The notes: generated by a model from the letters alone, not told the origin. Shown: positions 47,105-58,016, counted from the first letter of the stretch. The stretch is 64,000 bases of DNA from Amblyomma americanum (GCF_052857255.1 NC_135497.1:197337986-197401985); one strand, 5' to 3'. Numbers and translations: made by a program.

Positions 47105-47398
47105 TGAAAGCCCCAGAAAAGCAACCCAAGAGGCAGGTGGGCCACCCAGGTCGCGGAACCTTCTGGTGTCATCACAACATGCCCACCGGACTGTGAGCAA
47201 ACTGTGCGCCGTGGCAGGTGGCAGTTAAATTAATGATTGGTCGGGAGAGGTTGCTCGCCAAGAGCATGCTGTGTCACACAAAGCCCACCGGTGACAGCCC
47301 TTGCCGTCGCAGGGCAGTGGCGTATCGCTTAACCGCTGCACCACTGCGCCAGGAGGGGTTTGATGACTCCCAGGGATCTATGGATGTAAAGAGTGGGC
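47105..47398 (-). repeat. second repeat family with tRNA-like head, copy 2
   Basis: Counterpart of 39975-40300. The minus-strand head 'gcgcagtggtgcagcggttaag' is better preserved here. A possible third head, 'gcgcagtggcgcagcg', occurs at about 46691. Confidence 0.55.
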
Positions 47399-47939
47399 CT
47401 CTTCGATTATCCGCCTCTTCCGCTTATCCGCCGAACAAGTCGCCAAGGACCCTTTTTGGGCAGTGGTGTATGCACTGGTATAGAGGGCAGCGATAGCAAG
47501 AAAGGACAGGGGAGAGCTTTGTACACTATTTACAAAATACATAAAGCAATGAAGTTCGCGCGGCTCGCGCGCAGAGGCAGTCAACGAGCGATTTCTTGCG
47601 ACGGGACTTCATGCCGCAGAACTTCTCAACCAATCCGCGGTCTCGCGGGGTATGCCGCCACGTCACGTGACATTATAATATGCGGCTTTTTGCTCCGCCG
47701 GGAAATTCAAGCCATGGCGCGCGGCAGCCGCCTATACGCGCGCGCCCGTTCTATGCGTCAGTATTCAAACACACACGCTTCGGCGGCCGCATTGCGCCTC
47801 GTTCTGCTGCGTACGCTGTTATTTTCTATATCTGACGAGATGCTCGCGTCTGTCATGAAATTTTCCGCGGAAGCAATCACCGACGTGGTAAAAATTTTTT
47901 TCATTCTTATGGTTAAGCAGCACCTCTAAATCATGTGCC
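47399..47939. other. no supported gene
   Basis: A long plus-strand open frame (47393-47929) is unrecognised. GC-rich sequence at 47540-47830 might be regulatory for the mucin-like gene, but nothing specific was identified. Confidence 0.4.
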
Positions 47940-48662
<723 letters not shown>

Positions 48663-50498
48663 ATGAACTGCTGTCCGCTACTTTTTGCCCTCATCGGTAA
48701 GGACTAGTTTCCAATAATAGGCGATTTTAACATACCGGAGACGTACTAGCGGATACGTATATCGGTTTGCCGGACCCCTCCTGCTCATGCGCAGTGGCAT
48801 TGTTGGGGTCAGGGGGAGCCACTGTTGCAGGGGAATCGTCGTTCTTTCCCGCAAACTTCACGTTCACGCGGCTTACAGGATATCTCATGAATGGGAAAAA
48901 GTATTCAGTAGGTGTGAATAGTTATGTAAATGGAAGAGAAAAGATATTTTGGCAGACTATGTAGTTGCTTGGAGAGCACCGCGTAAAGACCATGAGACAG
49001 AACACCACTATGCACATGTCCCGCCTCATAACCTTTCATCTGTCTCGTTTCGCACTGTAAGCTTCGGATTCTGTCTCAGTAGCAGTGACTGACGGCATCT
49101 TGTGATGTTTGGAGCAACTTACGCATTCGCATTTTTCTCCCTTCTTCCAGGCTGCGCAAGCTACTCTGCCAGCCTCCTAACAACGGGCTCTTCGCACCAA
49201 ACAACCACCGACAGCTCTGGGAACGAACTCACGTTTGTCGCCGACCGCATCGCCAAGGGCGCCACAACTGACCAGCATACTGCGAGCAGCACCCCAAGTG
49301 GGCAGTCGGCTGAGGTACTACACCGCACTAGTGTTCCGGGCCGAAATTGGTCGACTGCTGCGACGGGACAGCAGAGGGGTGCTCTGAATACGGCGTCTTT
49401 CACTTCTGCCGCGAGGTCACCAGCGCCGAGCTCGTCACGCCCGACGCCAGGCCAGGCTCGCGGCACGTCACTGCAGACGCGTGGCCCATCATATCTATCC
49501 AGCACTACTGCAGCACACGCTGCAGGTGCCACAGCGTCCAGTCCTCGCCACAGCGAGCACACGGCAACCCTCAAAGACCCAACGCTATGCCCTGAACACG
49601 CGAGCGTCCAGTCGATGTCCTCAAGCATGACACTGTCTCGCTCGAGCGATGTGCTCAACAACACAAACACAACATCCACGAAGGTGCCCAATGTGCCAAA
49701 CGAGTCGAGCCTGGACAACAGCTCAACTTCGCTCATGTCGAACGAATTCGGGACCGTTAAGACCGACTCCCTTAGCACCAATGTTCTGGCATCAACAAAA
49801 GACGCATCAACGTCGACATCGCTGGAAAAGCCTCGGAGCCGCCGAAGCAAGGGAGCGATATTCGCCACTGTCATTGGCGCCGCTGTGCTCCTTATGGGCG
49901 TCATCGTTATGGGATTCTGGTTCTACAACGTACGGTAAGCATAGCTAAGCTTTCTTTTCAAAGCATGCTCAGTATGTAGTACAGTTCCAGTGCCTATACG
50001 TATATGCCTGCTGCATTGGATGAAGTTTGCAGCATGCTTTAAAGGCGTGATGTGTGCGGCTGTTTAGACGTGCGCGGTGAAAAAAAAATGAAAATTAGTT
50101 TTGAGGAAAGGAAATGACGCAGTAACTGTCTCACATATCTCAGTGGACACCCGAACCGCGCCGTAAGAGAAGGGACAAAGGAGGGAGTGAAAGAAGAAAG
50201 GAAGAAAGGTGGCGTAGTGGAGGTCTCCGGATTTATTTCGACCACGGTTCGAATCCGGGTACTCCGGCTCAGTATATCGGGGGATTTTTTTAAACCTTTA
50301 CGGATTGTTATTTTAAGAACTGTGAGAGATACGTCTGTGCGTTCTGCGGAGGTGGACTCCACAGCAAGGCGGACATTACGTGAGTGAGCGCTCAGCTAAA
50401 ATACAATTAGTTTACTAAAGCTAACTAATTAACTTTTTCATATTTTTATTTTAGGGGGCAATGTTATATTGTGAAATTGAAGCCCGTCAACTTCGAAG
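48663..50498 (+). CDS. mucin-like single-pass membrane protein (exons 1-3, 3' end missing)
   Basis: Exon 1 runs from ATG 48663 (A at -3) to 48696, followed by gtaagg. Exon 2 is 49151-49934, preceded by 'cttcttccag' and followed by gtaagc. Exon 3 is 50455-50498, preceded by 'tttttattttag' and followed by gtgagc. Phases match: phase 1 between exons 1 and 2, phase 2 between 2 and 3. The product starts with a signal peptide MNCCPLLFALIGCASYSA, followed by about 220 residues rich in Ser, Thr and Ala with several N-glycosylation sequons (NWS, NNT, NTT, NES, NSS), a basic RSRRSK stretch (a furin-like site), one hydrophobic segment at about residues 246-268, and a short tail. This suggests a heavily O-glycosylated surface protein. 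Exon 4 was not found with confidence; a weak candidate is 52601-52647 after 'tgtcttccag'. No family is recognised, and the exon joins are inferred. Confidence 0.6.
50092..50274 (-). repeat. SINE copy with internal deletion
   Basis: 3' block and part of the body on the minus strand joined directly to the B-box region ('ggttcgaatcc'), about 130 bp of the body lost. It lies in intron 2 of the mucin-like gene. Confidence 0.8.
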
Positions 50499-50700
50499 GT
50501 GAGCCCAATTTACAAGTTTTCTTTAACGGCAATGTGGTTCGAAATATCGAACGTTAAAAATACGAGTGACACCATTTTATAAATATACAATGTGGAAAAG
50601 CTAGATCAACGAGCTGTGAAATGCGTATTTTTAACGTTCGATATTTCGATCAACATTGTCAATAAAGAAGGTTTAAAGACTGGGCTCACCTTCGATGTAG
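50488..50700. repeat. about 80 bp imperfect inverted duplication over a splice donor
   Basis: Left arm about 50490-50566 and right arm about 50616-50698 share 'tcgaaggtgagccca' and 'atcgaacgttaaaaatacg' in inverted orientation. The left arm contains the exon 3 donor of the mucin-like gene. It could be a small inverted-repeat element or a local inverted duplication. Confidence 0.75.
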
Positions 50701-50729
50701 ACTGCCTTCAGTCCTGCAATATAATCTTG

Positions 50730-50838
50730 ATAGTTGATAGTTCAGCGCATCTGTGTGCCTCGTCCTCTCTTCGTCCGTCGTCTGCAGCGCTGCATTTTTG
50801 AGTATGTCAAACCAACTTGCCCAGCAATACACCCTGCT
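50730..50838. mobile_element. short insertion related to the fold-back mini-elements
   Basis: Exact 13 bp duplication 'caatataatcttg' at 50717-50729 and 50839-50851 flanks 109 bp that end with 'ccaacttgccc' at 50811-50821, 17 bp from the duplication. Here the long stem is missing; only a small 'cagcgc' repeat remains. Confidence 0.75.
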
Positions 50839-50851
50839 CAATATAATCTTG

Positions 50852-51182
50852 TCCTCTAATGTCAAAAACAAAAAAGTTTATCAGCGAATATATTCCCGAA
50901 AAGCGCACCAAAATCGCCGAATTTTTTTCAAGTAGTCATAATTTTTTTGATGTAATTCTTATTCTGAAAATATATTATTTCATTGGTATCTGGTTCGAAT
51001 TAAAACAAGAATTAAAAAAGAAAAAGCTGCTCTTAAAGGCGGCCTTTCCTCAGTGCATGCCATAGTGATGGTTACAACGTACCGAAATGCGCCGTATTTA
51101 TTTTATCCAATACGCTGTGACACACTGCAAAGTGCATAGGCTTTGTTTCGTGCTAACACAAACAAGGTTTCATCATCAGTAG
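50852..51182. other. AT-rich, no supported gene
   Basis: No coding or repeat structure recognised. Confidence 0.4.
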
Positions 51183-51186
51183 TTAA

Positions 51187-51565
51187 AGGGGCTATGAAAC
51201 ACCTTCCGAGGAGAACACATCAACTCGCTTAATCACTGCACTGTGTTGTCATGAAAACCTGAGCCAAATAATACACTTCTCCACGCAGAAGGGGACCCAC
51301 AATCACGCGTGAAAGTTGACGAGCTGCGACTTTATCAAGCTCGCACCCTCCTCCGTCGCTCCCATCTACGTATACATGTTGAGAGATGGCTACTGGTTAG
51401 ATTCTTTCAGACGTCAGGCAGCCACCAAGGCCGCGGCCAATAAGCCGCGTAGCTCAGGCGAGTCAGGAAGCTCCGCCACCGGAGGAGCGCCGACCTTCCA
51501 GCGTGCAAAAAGTGGTGAGAGGAGAGGGAAAAGCGCGAAGACGCTGAAATTCAAATTTGGGTTCC
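51187..51565 (+). mobile_element. TTAA-type MITE, right end replaced by SINE
   Basis: Starts 'aggggctatgaaac' after TTAA 51183-51186 and follows the 22009-22545 MITE to about 51558, where SINE sequence begins. The right terminus is missing. Confidence 0.7.
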
Positions 51566-52177
51566 AACACCTGGGGATCTTTAACGTGCACTGACATCGC
51601 ACAGCACACGGGCGCCTTAGCGTTTTGCCTCCATTAAAACGCAGCCGCCGCGGTCGGGTTCGAACCCGGGAACTCCGGATCAGTAGCCGAGCGCTCAAAT
51701 AATAATAATAATAATTGGTTTTTTGGGGAAAGGAAATGGCGCAGTATGTCTCATATATCGTTGGACACCTGAACCGCGCCTTAAGAGTAGGGATAAGGGA
51801 GGGAGTGAAAGCAGAAAGGAAGAAGGAGGTGCCGTAGTGGAGGGCTCCGGAATAATTTCGACCACCTGGGGATCTTTAAAGTGCACTGACATCGCACAGC
51901 ACACGGGCGCCTTAGCGTTTTTTTTTTATGGAGGAAAAACGCTAAGGCGCCCGTGTGCTGTGCGATGTAAAAACGCTAAGGCGCCCGTGTGCTATGTGAT
52001 GTCAGTGCATGTTAAAGATCCCCAGGTGGTCGAAATTATTCCAGAGCCCTCCACTACGGCACCTCCTTCTTCCTTTCTTCTTTCACTCCCTCCCTTATCC
52101 CTTCCCTTACGGCGCGGTTCAGGTGTCCAAAGATATATGAGACAGATACTGCGCCATTTCCTTTCCCCCAAAAACCA

Positions 52178-52252
<75 letters not shown>

Positions 52253-52254
52253 TT
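51566..52254. repeat. SINE cluster including a head-to-head inverted pair
   Basis: A minus-strand SINE 5' part (51566-51695) is followed by a minus copy (51700-51920) facing a plus copy (51930-52250) that ends in about 70 bp of ATT repeat. The two meet at a 'cgctaaggcgcccgtgtgc' block that is itself tandemly duplicated (51939-51968, 51972-52000). The pair forms a roughly 450 bp fold-back with a few percent divergence. Confidence 0.85.
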
Positions 52255-53196
52255 AAGTTAAGGTTCGTTCTTCGGGCTCCACAACAGGTGCCCCACCGTC
52301 CGAAGCGGTATAACATACGAGATCAGGCAACACTTGACTGAAGAAAGGCAAACTGAATCTTTATACAGGAATTCACATGTTTACAACAGAATAAACGGCG
52401 AGTGATTACGTGGAACTGGCTGAGGGAAAATCTCTCCTTGACATCGCCGAAGATGCAAGGGATCTAAATCTATCTCAGAACATTTTTCCAGGCTCCGGAG
52501 CCCGGTTTTGAAACCTAGGAGCCTGTCCCACATTTGGCACCACACAATCACAACAAACCAACACATGATTTGTATACAAATTGCATGGCATGTCTTCCAG
52601 GTTCCGCAAGGTTCAAACCCCTCTCCCTAAAATACGCAGCACGATAAGAACATCAAAATTGCTTTTAAAAAAGGCATTCCGGGAACGGGCCCTCGAAATG
52701 ATTGGCCCACTAGGTTTACGTGCCACGCCCCATACTTCCACAGTATTACTCAAACTCTCTCCCTTACCAAGTAAAAAGAGAAACGCGAAAATACATCAAA
52801 GACACTCTCACGTGTCGCCGGCTTCCTGAGAACCCGTGACCTGGCGGCTCCCAGCATTACGGCAATTATCGATCTCAACCGAGCCGCTACAGCCGCAAGT
52901 AACAAACTACTCGTATTCGTGCCGACTGTTGACAGGCGTCCCGCCAAAATCTGGAAAGCGGCGCCAGCCTGTCGTTGCTGCCTCTGAACGTGCGTCAGCA
53001 TCCCCGTCGTACACCTACGTTTCGTTAACCTTGCCCACTTCTCGAGAGCCGTTGGTATGCCCCGTCCTCGGGCTTCGGCGCCGCTGCGGCGTCCGCTCGC
53101 CGCGCCCGCACCTGACCGTACGCTACGCTTGTTTGTTCTCAGCATCGCGCGAGCGTCCGGATCCCTTTCGCCCGGCGGTGAGGACACCTCAGACCG
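52255..53196. other. no supported gene; possible LTR/PBS trace
   Basis: On the minus strand 'tggtgccaaatgtgggacag' at about 52524-52543 resembles the sequence next to a retrotransposon LTR, but no LTR pair or pol was found. 52850-53160 is CpG-rich and unassigned. Confidence 0.35.
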
Positions 53197-53577
53197 CCGA
53201 TATATGAGACAGATACTGCGCGATTTCCTTTAATAATAATAATAATTGGTTTTTTGGGGAAAGGAAATGGCGCAGTATCTGTCTCATATATCTTTGGACA
53301 CCTGAACCGCGCCGTAAGGGAAGGGATAAAGGAGGGAGTGAAAGAAGAAAGGAAGAATAGGTGCCGTAGTGGAGGGCTTCGGAATAATTTCGAACACCTG
53401 GGGATCTTTAACGTGCACTGACATCGCACAGCACACGGGCGCCTTGGCGTTTTTCCTCCATAAAAACGTAGTCGCCGCGGTCGGGTTCGAACCCGGGAAC
53501 TCCGGATCAGTAGTCGAGCGCCCTAACCACTGAGCCACCGCGGCGGGGTCGATTTCCTTTCCCCAAAAACCAATTTT
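53197..53577 (+). repeat. SINE 3' end split by another SINE
   Basis: 'atatgagacagatactgcgc' at about 53202 continues after the insertion as 'tttccttt' and 'ccccaaaaaccaatt' at 53552-53575, so a plus-strand SINE end was the target of the 53232-53549 insertion. Confidence 0.8.
53232..53549 (-). repeat. full-length SINE with target duplication
   Basis: Complete minus-strand copy. Duplication 'cgatttccttt' at 53221-53231 and 53550-53560. Intact A and B boxes. Confidence 0.95.
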
Positions 53578-53582
53578 CCAAT

Positions 53583-53820
53583 GCCCGTCGCGGTGGCTCA
53601 GGGGTCAGCGCGCTCGGCTACTGATCCGGAGTTCCCGGGTTCGAACCCGACCGCGGCGGCTGCGTTCCGATGGAGGCAAAACGCTAAGGTGCCCGTGTGT
53701 TTTGCGATGTCAGTGCACGTTAAATATCCCCATGGGGTCGAAGTTATTCCGGAGCCCTGCACTACGGCCCCTCTTTCTTCCTTTCTCCTCTCACTCCCTC
53801 CTTTATCCGTACCCTACGCT
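53583..53820 (+). repeat. SINE, 3' truncated
   Basis: Head with 'gggttcgaaccc', body, and the 3' block up to 'ctcctttatcc'. It loses similarity at about 53815. Moderately diverged. Confidence 0.8.
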
Positions 53821-54704
53821 TGCGCAGTGTGCATGAGACGCAGACATTAACGGCGTCTTGAAAGCGACAAAGAACGATGACCTATTTCCCGCTAAAACCG
53901 AGCGCCTGCAACTGCTGCATGCTAAAGCTGCATGTCCTGGAATGCGTCATGGCGAACTCCAATCGATGAATCAGAGCAGGCTGTCTTGTACCGTGGAACC
54001 GAAGTTCGTGTTTCTATGGGCGACTTGGATTTCAATCCACAGTTCTGATTGGATCGCGACGGTTATACCGCTCCTTCGCGGAATCGCAGAGTAGCTGTGG
54101 ATGGCCGATTGGAGTTCATCATTAGTAACACGCGTCTTTAACGCTAGATTACAGACATTTCTTTGGGTGCCCACTTAAGCCTCTGCTGCCCTCACTGAGA
54201 TTAACAACTGCCTCAGTTTATTGTCAAACAAGAGAAAGGATTGCTGGAAATACTTATTACGAACTCTTAACTGTTCTTGTTTTATTTTATCGGGCTAAAT
54301 GCCATTTCATTTTGACTGGGGCAATTTACAGTGCGAGTCAGCGTCCCGCATCCCACACAGCCAGCTAAGCGCTCGGCGCAAGTAACATGGTTGTACTGAA
54401 CGCCTGTACTGTACTGAGCGCCTGAACGCCAAGATGTCAGCTAAGCGTCCAATTACTATCACATTTTGTTGAAAGAACTTAACCCGCATGTCTGGTAGAT
54501 AACCGTGCTTTTTTCGGAGCCTTCTGGAGGGAGAGTATTAGGCTTTGTCGCCACCCTCGACGTCGCTTCGTCTCACGTTGTTATTGCGACGCGCATCTGA
54601 CCTTCAAACGTTTTCCTTTCACTTTCTGGCCTTCTACTCTTATCTACTCGCATAAGGACAGTACTCCTGTCGACAGCCCCCGCGCACTTTGCACTTATTT
54701 CTTC
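53821..54704. other. no supported gene
   Basis: No coding, tRNA or inverted-repeat structure recognised in this stretch. Confidence 0.45.
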
Positions 54705-54950
54705 AAACAACCCCTTCGCCTCCGCGTTTCGATGGAGGCGAAGCTCGAAAGGCGCCCGTAAGCTGTGTGACGTCAGAGCAGGTCAATGATCCCCGTGTGG
54801 TTGAAATTATTCCGGAGTCCTCCACTACGGCGCTTCTTTCACTGTTTCCTCTCCCACTCCAACCTTACTTATTTCCTGCACGGTGTCCGCCGAGAAATGA
54901 CGCAGTTACTGCGCTTTCATTTCCTGAAAACATTTTTTTTTTTTCATTTT
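54705..54950 (+). repeat. SINE without head, diverged
   Basis: Matches the body and 3' block ('attattccggagtcctccactacggcg'-type region split by substitutions) and ends in a T-rich stretch at 54938. Confidence 0.65.
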
Positions 54951-54957
54951 CCGCTAG

Positions 54958-55200
54958 CATGCCACCGCCGTGGCTCAGGAGTAGGGCGCCCGGCCGCTGA
55001 CCCGAAAGACGCGCGGATTTGATCCCGGCCGTGAGGGCCGAATTTCGATGTAAGCGAAATGCTAGTGGCCCCGTGTACTGTGCGATGGCAGGGCACGATA
55101 AAGGACCGCAGGTGGTCAAAATTATCCGTAGCCCTTCACTACGGCGCCCCTCACAGACTGAGTCGCTTCGATACGTTAAACCCCGTTAAACCAAACCATT
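54958..55200 (+). repeat. SINE, second subfamily, diverged
   Basis: Head 'ccgtggctcaggagtaggg', degenerate B box 'gatttgatccc', body and 'gagtcgcttcgatacgttaaacc' end. An old copy of the subfamily seen at 43926. Confidence 0.7.
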
Positions 55201-55777
55201 TTTCACTATCTGGTCAGGCGACGCATCAGTGGTACCCTGGTCTCTCTTGTCTGGAGCGCTTTCGCGCGGTCTCGCCACGTATAGCAAACGAGAACATTTG
55301 ATATCTGTCGAACTAAATGCCCGCTCGTATTGCAGAACTGGAATACGCCTTTCCCGGAAGTCTAAGCCGTGCTATGCTCGGAGACAACGTTCTCTGGCGC
55401 TGGTGTAGAGCGGGCATCGAGGCACCCTGTTTACGATCACGAGACGCTGGCTCTCAAGAACGTGCTGCTCTCACGCGCGGATACGCCAGCAACCAGTATC
55501 GAGAAGCCGGAGGCTCACGCCCGCAGCTTCTAATGCAGTGCTACAGAACGTTGTCCCCACGTTCACTAAAACAGAGTCTCGACCCACACAATATAGGGAG
55601 TTTGCACGAAAGCCGGCGGCGCTATGCATTCTGGGTAGTCCGCCATTTTGTCGTCCTTGTTAGCAGCCGACGCACCCAGGCCAGGCAGCAGTGTTTTTGT
55701 CCCAGTGCCGTATCGTTTTCTACAGTCATCAAAACTAATAAGGGGTTGCATATTCGCCGCCCCGGCGTGCTTTGAAG

Positions 55778-56330
55778 ATGTCGGCAGTTTCGTCAGAGAC
55801 CTACGCGTCGACTCTGTGCCCTAAAGACCGGGCGCGCTACGAGGAGAAAACAAAACAGTGCGGCGTGGACCCATTCACGCTACGCGCGGATGACTGCACT
55901 GTCGATTTCAACTTGTGGCCGCCCGTCGACATCGCCGATATTCACGAATTTCTAGTTCTGAGCACTAGTTTTGTTACTCGGCAGCAGCTTAAGGCCAGAA
56001 AAGCTTTGGAAGGGCACAACTTCCTCACAAGTGGATGGGTACACGAGCCATGCATGAAAACGGTCGTAGCCGACACAGTGATACTCAAAACACAGGTAAA
56101 GACATAAAACCTTTTTTTTCGTGAAGTACTAATTCCTTTCGTCCCCGTTGTCGTTTGCGCCCAGGTGAACCACTCGCAAAGTTTGAATAAGCCACCCGTG
56201 GACGTGTGGGTCCTCGCAGAAAGCGACAGTCACATTGTGTCGGTTCACTGTATGTACCTGCATGGCCGGCAACGGAGAGGCCTGCTCGCATGTTGCTGCC
56301 CTGCTATTTTATGTATGTACGGCCGACCTA
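55778..56330 (+). pseudogene. SWIM zinc-finger transposon protein, N-terminal two exons
   Basis: Exon a (55778-56095; MSAVSSETYASTLCPKDRARY..., with DPFTLRADDCTVDFNLWPP and GHNFLTSGWVHEPC) ends at gtaaag. A 69 bp intron is followed by exon b from 56165 (VNHSQSLNKPPVDVWVLAESDSHIVSVHC). The SWIM motif CTCMAGNGEACSHVAALL follows in another frame because of about 4 extra bases (atgt) near 56247. The CxC...CxH ligands are intact in that frame. The C-terminal part, in relatives often a YqaJ-type exonuclease by recall, is absent. The same layout is seen at 43.7-44.5 kb. Role unknown; probably element-encoded. Confidence 0.65.
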
Positions 56331-56524
56331 GAAAATAAATGTACGCGTGTAACCAAGAGTGATCACTTTCGGCAGCAGTTCCTAACTTTCAAATACATTC
56401 GAGGCGCATGTTTAGGAAAAACTACGAAGAGACGCGTCGCGAGGTTCCTGCTTTGCAAAGCGTAAAGCGCCGGTGCAGAAGTAAAAAACAAACGCGCAGT
56501 AAGCCAAGAAATCGTTGTACGCAC

Positions 56525-56762
56525 CTGAAACGAAGTGGAGTGCACAGACCTTATTCTTGTCTGGACTGGCGTCAGTCTCACTCTTGTTAATACGTGCCAG
56601 CCACTCGCGTCGGCGTCGATATGAAAGCTGCTTTGCTTTCTCGCACTCGTGCAGGCGTATTTTTGGAATCTTGAAGAACCGGCAGTCGGCCTGTCCTGTC
56701 TTCAGTTTCTGCGCTTTGCTTTGGGTTCTGCTGGTGCAGCCCACAACAGCACAGTACACCAT
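56525..56762 (-). CDS. THAP-type zinc finger, first exon, transposon-borne
   Basis: Starts MVYCAVVGCTSRTQ and contains FFKIPK, the invariant W in RRREWLARI and the closing VCALHFVSG, giving the C2CH pattern (Cys4, Cys9, Cys about 73, His about 76) of THAP domains. The exon ends at a 'gtgcgt' donor right after HFVSG, as in many THAP genes. THAP domains bind DNA and are common in transposases. Here the ATG lies 58 bp inside the right terminal repeat. No following exon is found before the opposing SWIM fragment. Confidence 0.75.
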
Positions 56763-56909
56763 AACGCCAGCATTATTGCACGCACCTACTACGCGAGCGT
56801 AAAAACCAACGTGCGCTTCCTGCGTCGGCTGCTACCAAGGACGACAAAATGGCGGACTACCCAGAATGCATAGCGCCGCCGGCTTTCGTGTAAACTCCCT
56901 ATACCCGAC

Positions 56910-57223
56910 CGGAGACGCTGGGTACTAGATAGGCCTGTACCAAGCTGTGGAAAGAACCGGTCTAGGGACGCTGCGCGCACCGAGCGATAGAACGCTACCA
57001 GAGATGCACAACTCTACATATGATGCTAAAAATTTGGGGCCCCTTATAGTTATTGAATACCGTCCAGCGCAGTCTTTCCGAAGGGTATTCTTTAGAGTTA
57101 CGATAAAGGTCTCCTATTCTTTACTTTGCATCTACTTTCAAATGGAGTGGCAGGTGATGCAAGTTAGGGTGTAGTAGATCGCTACGCAATGAGACAACTA
57201 CTGAAGCAAGAAGAAAAAATGGT
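56910..57223. other. no supported gene
   Basis: Intergenic between the transposon and the eIF4E 3' end; nothing recognised. Confidence 0.45.
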
Positions 57224-57229
57224 TTTATT
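57224..57229 (-). terminator. poly(A) signal AATAAA of the eIF4E-like gene
   Basis: AATAAA on the minus strand about 90 nt after the stop codon. No genomic A-tract follows within 30 bp, so there is no visible remnant of a retrotransposed tail. Confidence 0.6.
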
Positions 57230-57318
57230 TTTTAAACTTTCTGAAACAAAACAGTGCTTGGATATGTTTGCTAACACAACGATCACCTTCTCAGCAAAGC
57301 GCCGTGTTTTAGAAGCTC

Positions 57319-57954
57319 TCAAACTACGTATCTGGCCGTCTTTGAGGAGCCGTTCTTGGCCTGCGTGTCACCATGGGCTTGGTATAGAATACAGCTCTTT
57401 GGATCCATGTATAACCTCTTCTTCAAGATCTCCCCGATCCGGGTGTTGCTGTCCTTACTGCGATAGTCCGCCGTCCACACAGAAACCATGTCGCTCTTCT
57501 TTCGGATCTGAACCACAGCTCCACACACGTCGGCGCCAAGTTCACCAAAGCCCTCGCCGATCAAGCACAGCAGAGTTTCGAGCCAGCAGTTGTCCGTTGC
57601 CGCCTCGTTCTTGCGCAGCTTGACGAACCAACGACCACCTTGGCTGTTACGGCGATCTTCCCACATGGGCTTGATACCGTTCTTGAACACGGAGTAGTCA
57701 CATCCTTCAGCTATTTTGCTGGGAAGCTCCATGTGGTTGTACAGAGCCCAGAAGTCTTCGACCGTGTCGAACGAAGAGATCTGTAGAAGGTTTTCTTCCC
57801 AACTGCGGTTCCTGTCGTTCTTATGGTACCAGAGGCTCCACCGATGTTGTAGGGGGTGCTTCCACGGTTCTTCAGGCGATGTGCCCGTGTTAGCCTGTTT
57901 GGATGACTGAGGCTTTTCCAGGTCCCTCTCGGAAGGCTTATTTTCGAGTGACAT
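57319..57954 (-). CDS. eIF4E-like: eukaryotic translation initiation factor 4E-like protein, intronless
   Basis: A 211-residue intact frame from ATG 57954 to the stop at 57319, close to the usual 210-220 residue length. eIF4E binds the mRNA m7G cap and, through eIF4G, recruits the ribosome. The core starts at HPLQHRW (33-39). Cap-stacking tryptophans are W52 (in NRSWEENL) and W98 (in PMWED), with cap-contact E99. W69 in VEDFWALYNH is the eIF4G/4E-BP surface residue. W160 is also kept. R151 and K153 match phosphate contacts, but the third basic position (human K162) is Met156. S203 matches the Mnk phosphorylation site. No intron interrupts the frame, whereas animal eIF4E genes are usually split, so this is probably a retrocopy that stayed intact. 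A GTG-initiated extension to 57984 is possible but less likely. Confidence 0.9.
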   Translation of the reverse strand: MSLENKPSERDLEKPQSSKQANTGTSPEEPWKHPLQHRWSLWYHKNDRNRSWEENLLQISSFDTVEDFWALYNHMELPSKIAEGCDYSVFKNGIKPMWEDRRNSQGGRWFVKLRKNEAATDNCWLETLLCLIGEGFGELGADVCGAVVQIRKKSDMVSVWTADYRSKDSNTRIGEILKKRLYMDPKSCILYQAHGDTQAKNGSSKTARYVV

Positions 57955-58016
57955 CCTGAACAGCGTTTGTGCCTGCCGAAACACACTAGCGAGACGACAG
58001 AACGCAGCACCGCCTC

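Larger units (their letters stand above)
55594..56901. mobile_element. compact DNA transposon with 81 bp inverted repeats
   Basis: TA lies at 55592-55593 and 56902-56903. The 81 bp terminal repeats (55594-55674 / 56821-56901) start 'tagggagttt' and differ at about two positions. Between them lie a plus-strand SWIM-protein fragment (55778-56330) and a minus-strand THAP exon (56762-56525), reading toward each other. Each gene starts 60-110 bp inside its repeat. Both genes are incomplete at the centre, as expected for an internal deletion derivative. The superfamily is not identified. Confidence 0.8.

Noticed and set aside
49161..49904. 247-codon open frame on the minus strand opposite the mucin-like exon
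   Set aside because: It is the shadow of a GC-rich, Ser/Thr-coding exon; only the plus strand has splice sites, a signal peptide and a membrane segment.
52601..52647. Candidate terminal exon 4 of the mucin-like gene
   Set aside because: Acceptor and phase fit, but it is only 14 codons, lies 2.1 kb away beyond several repeats and has no composition support, so it is mentioned but not annotated.
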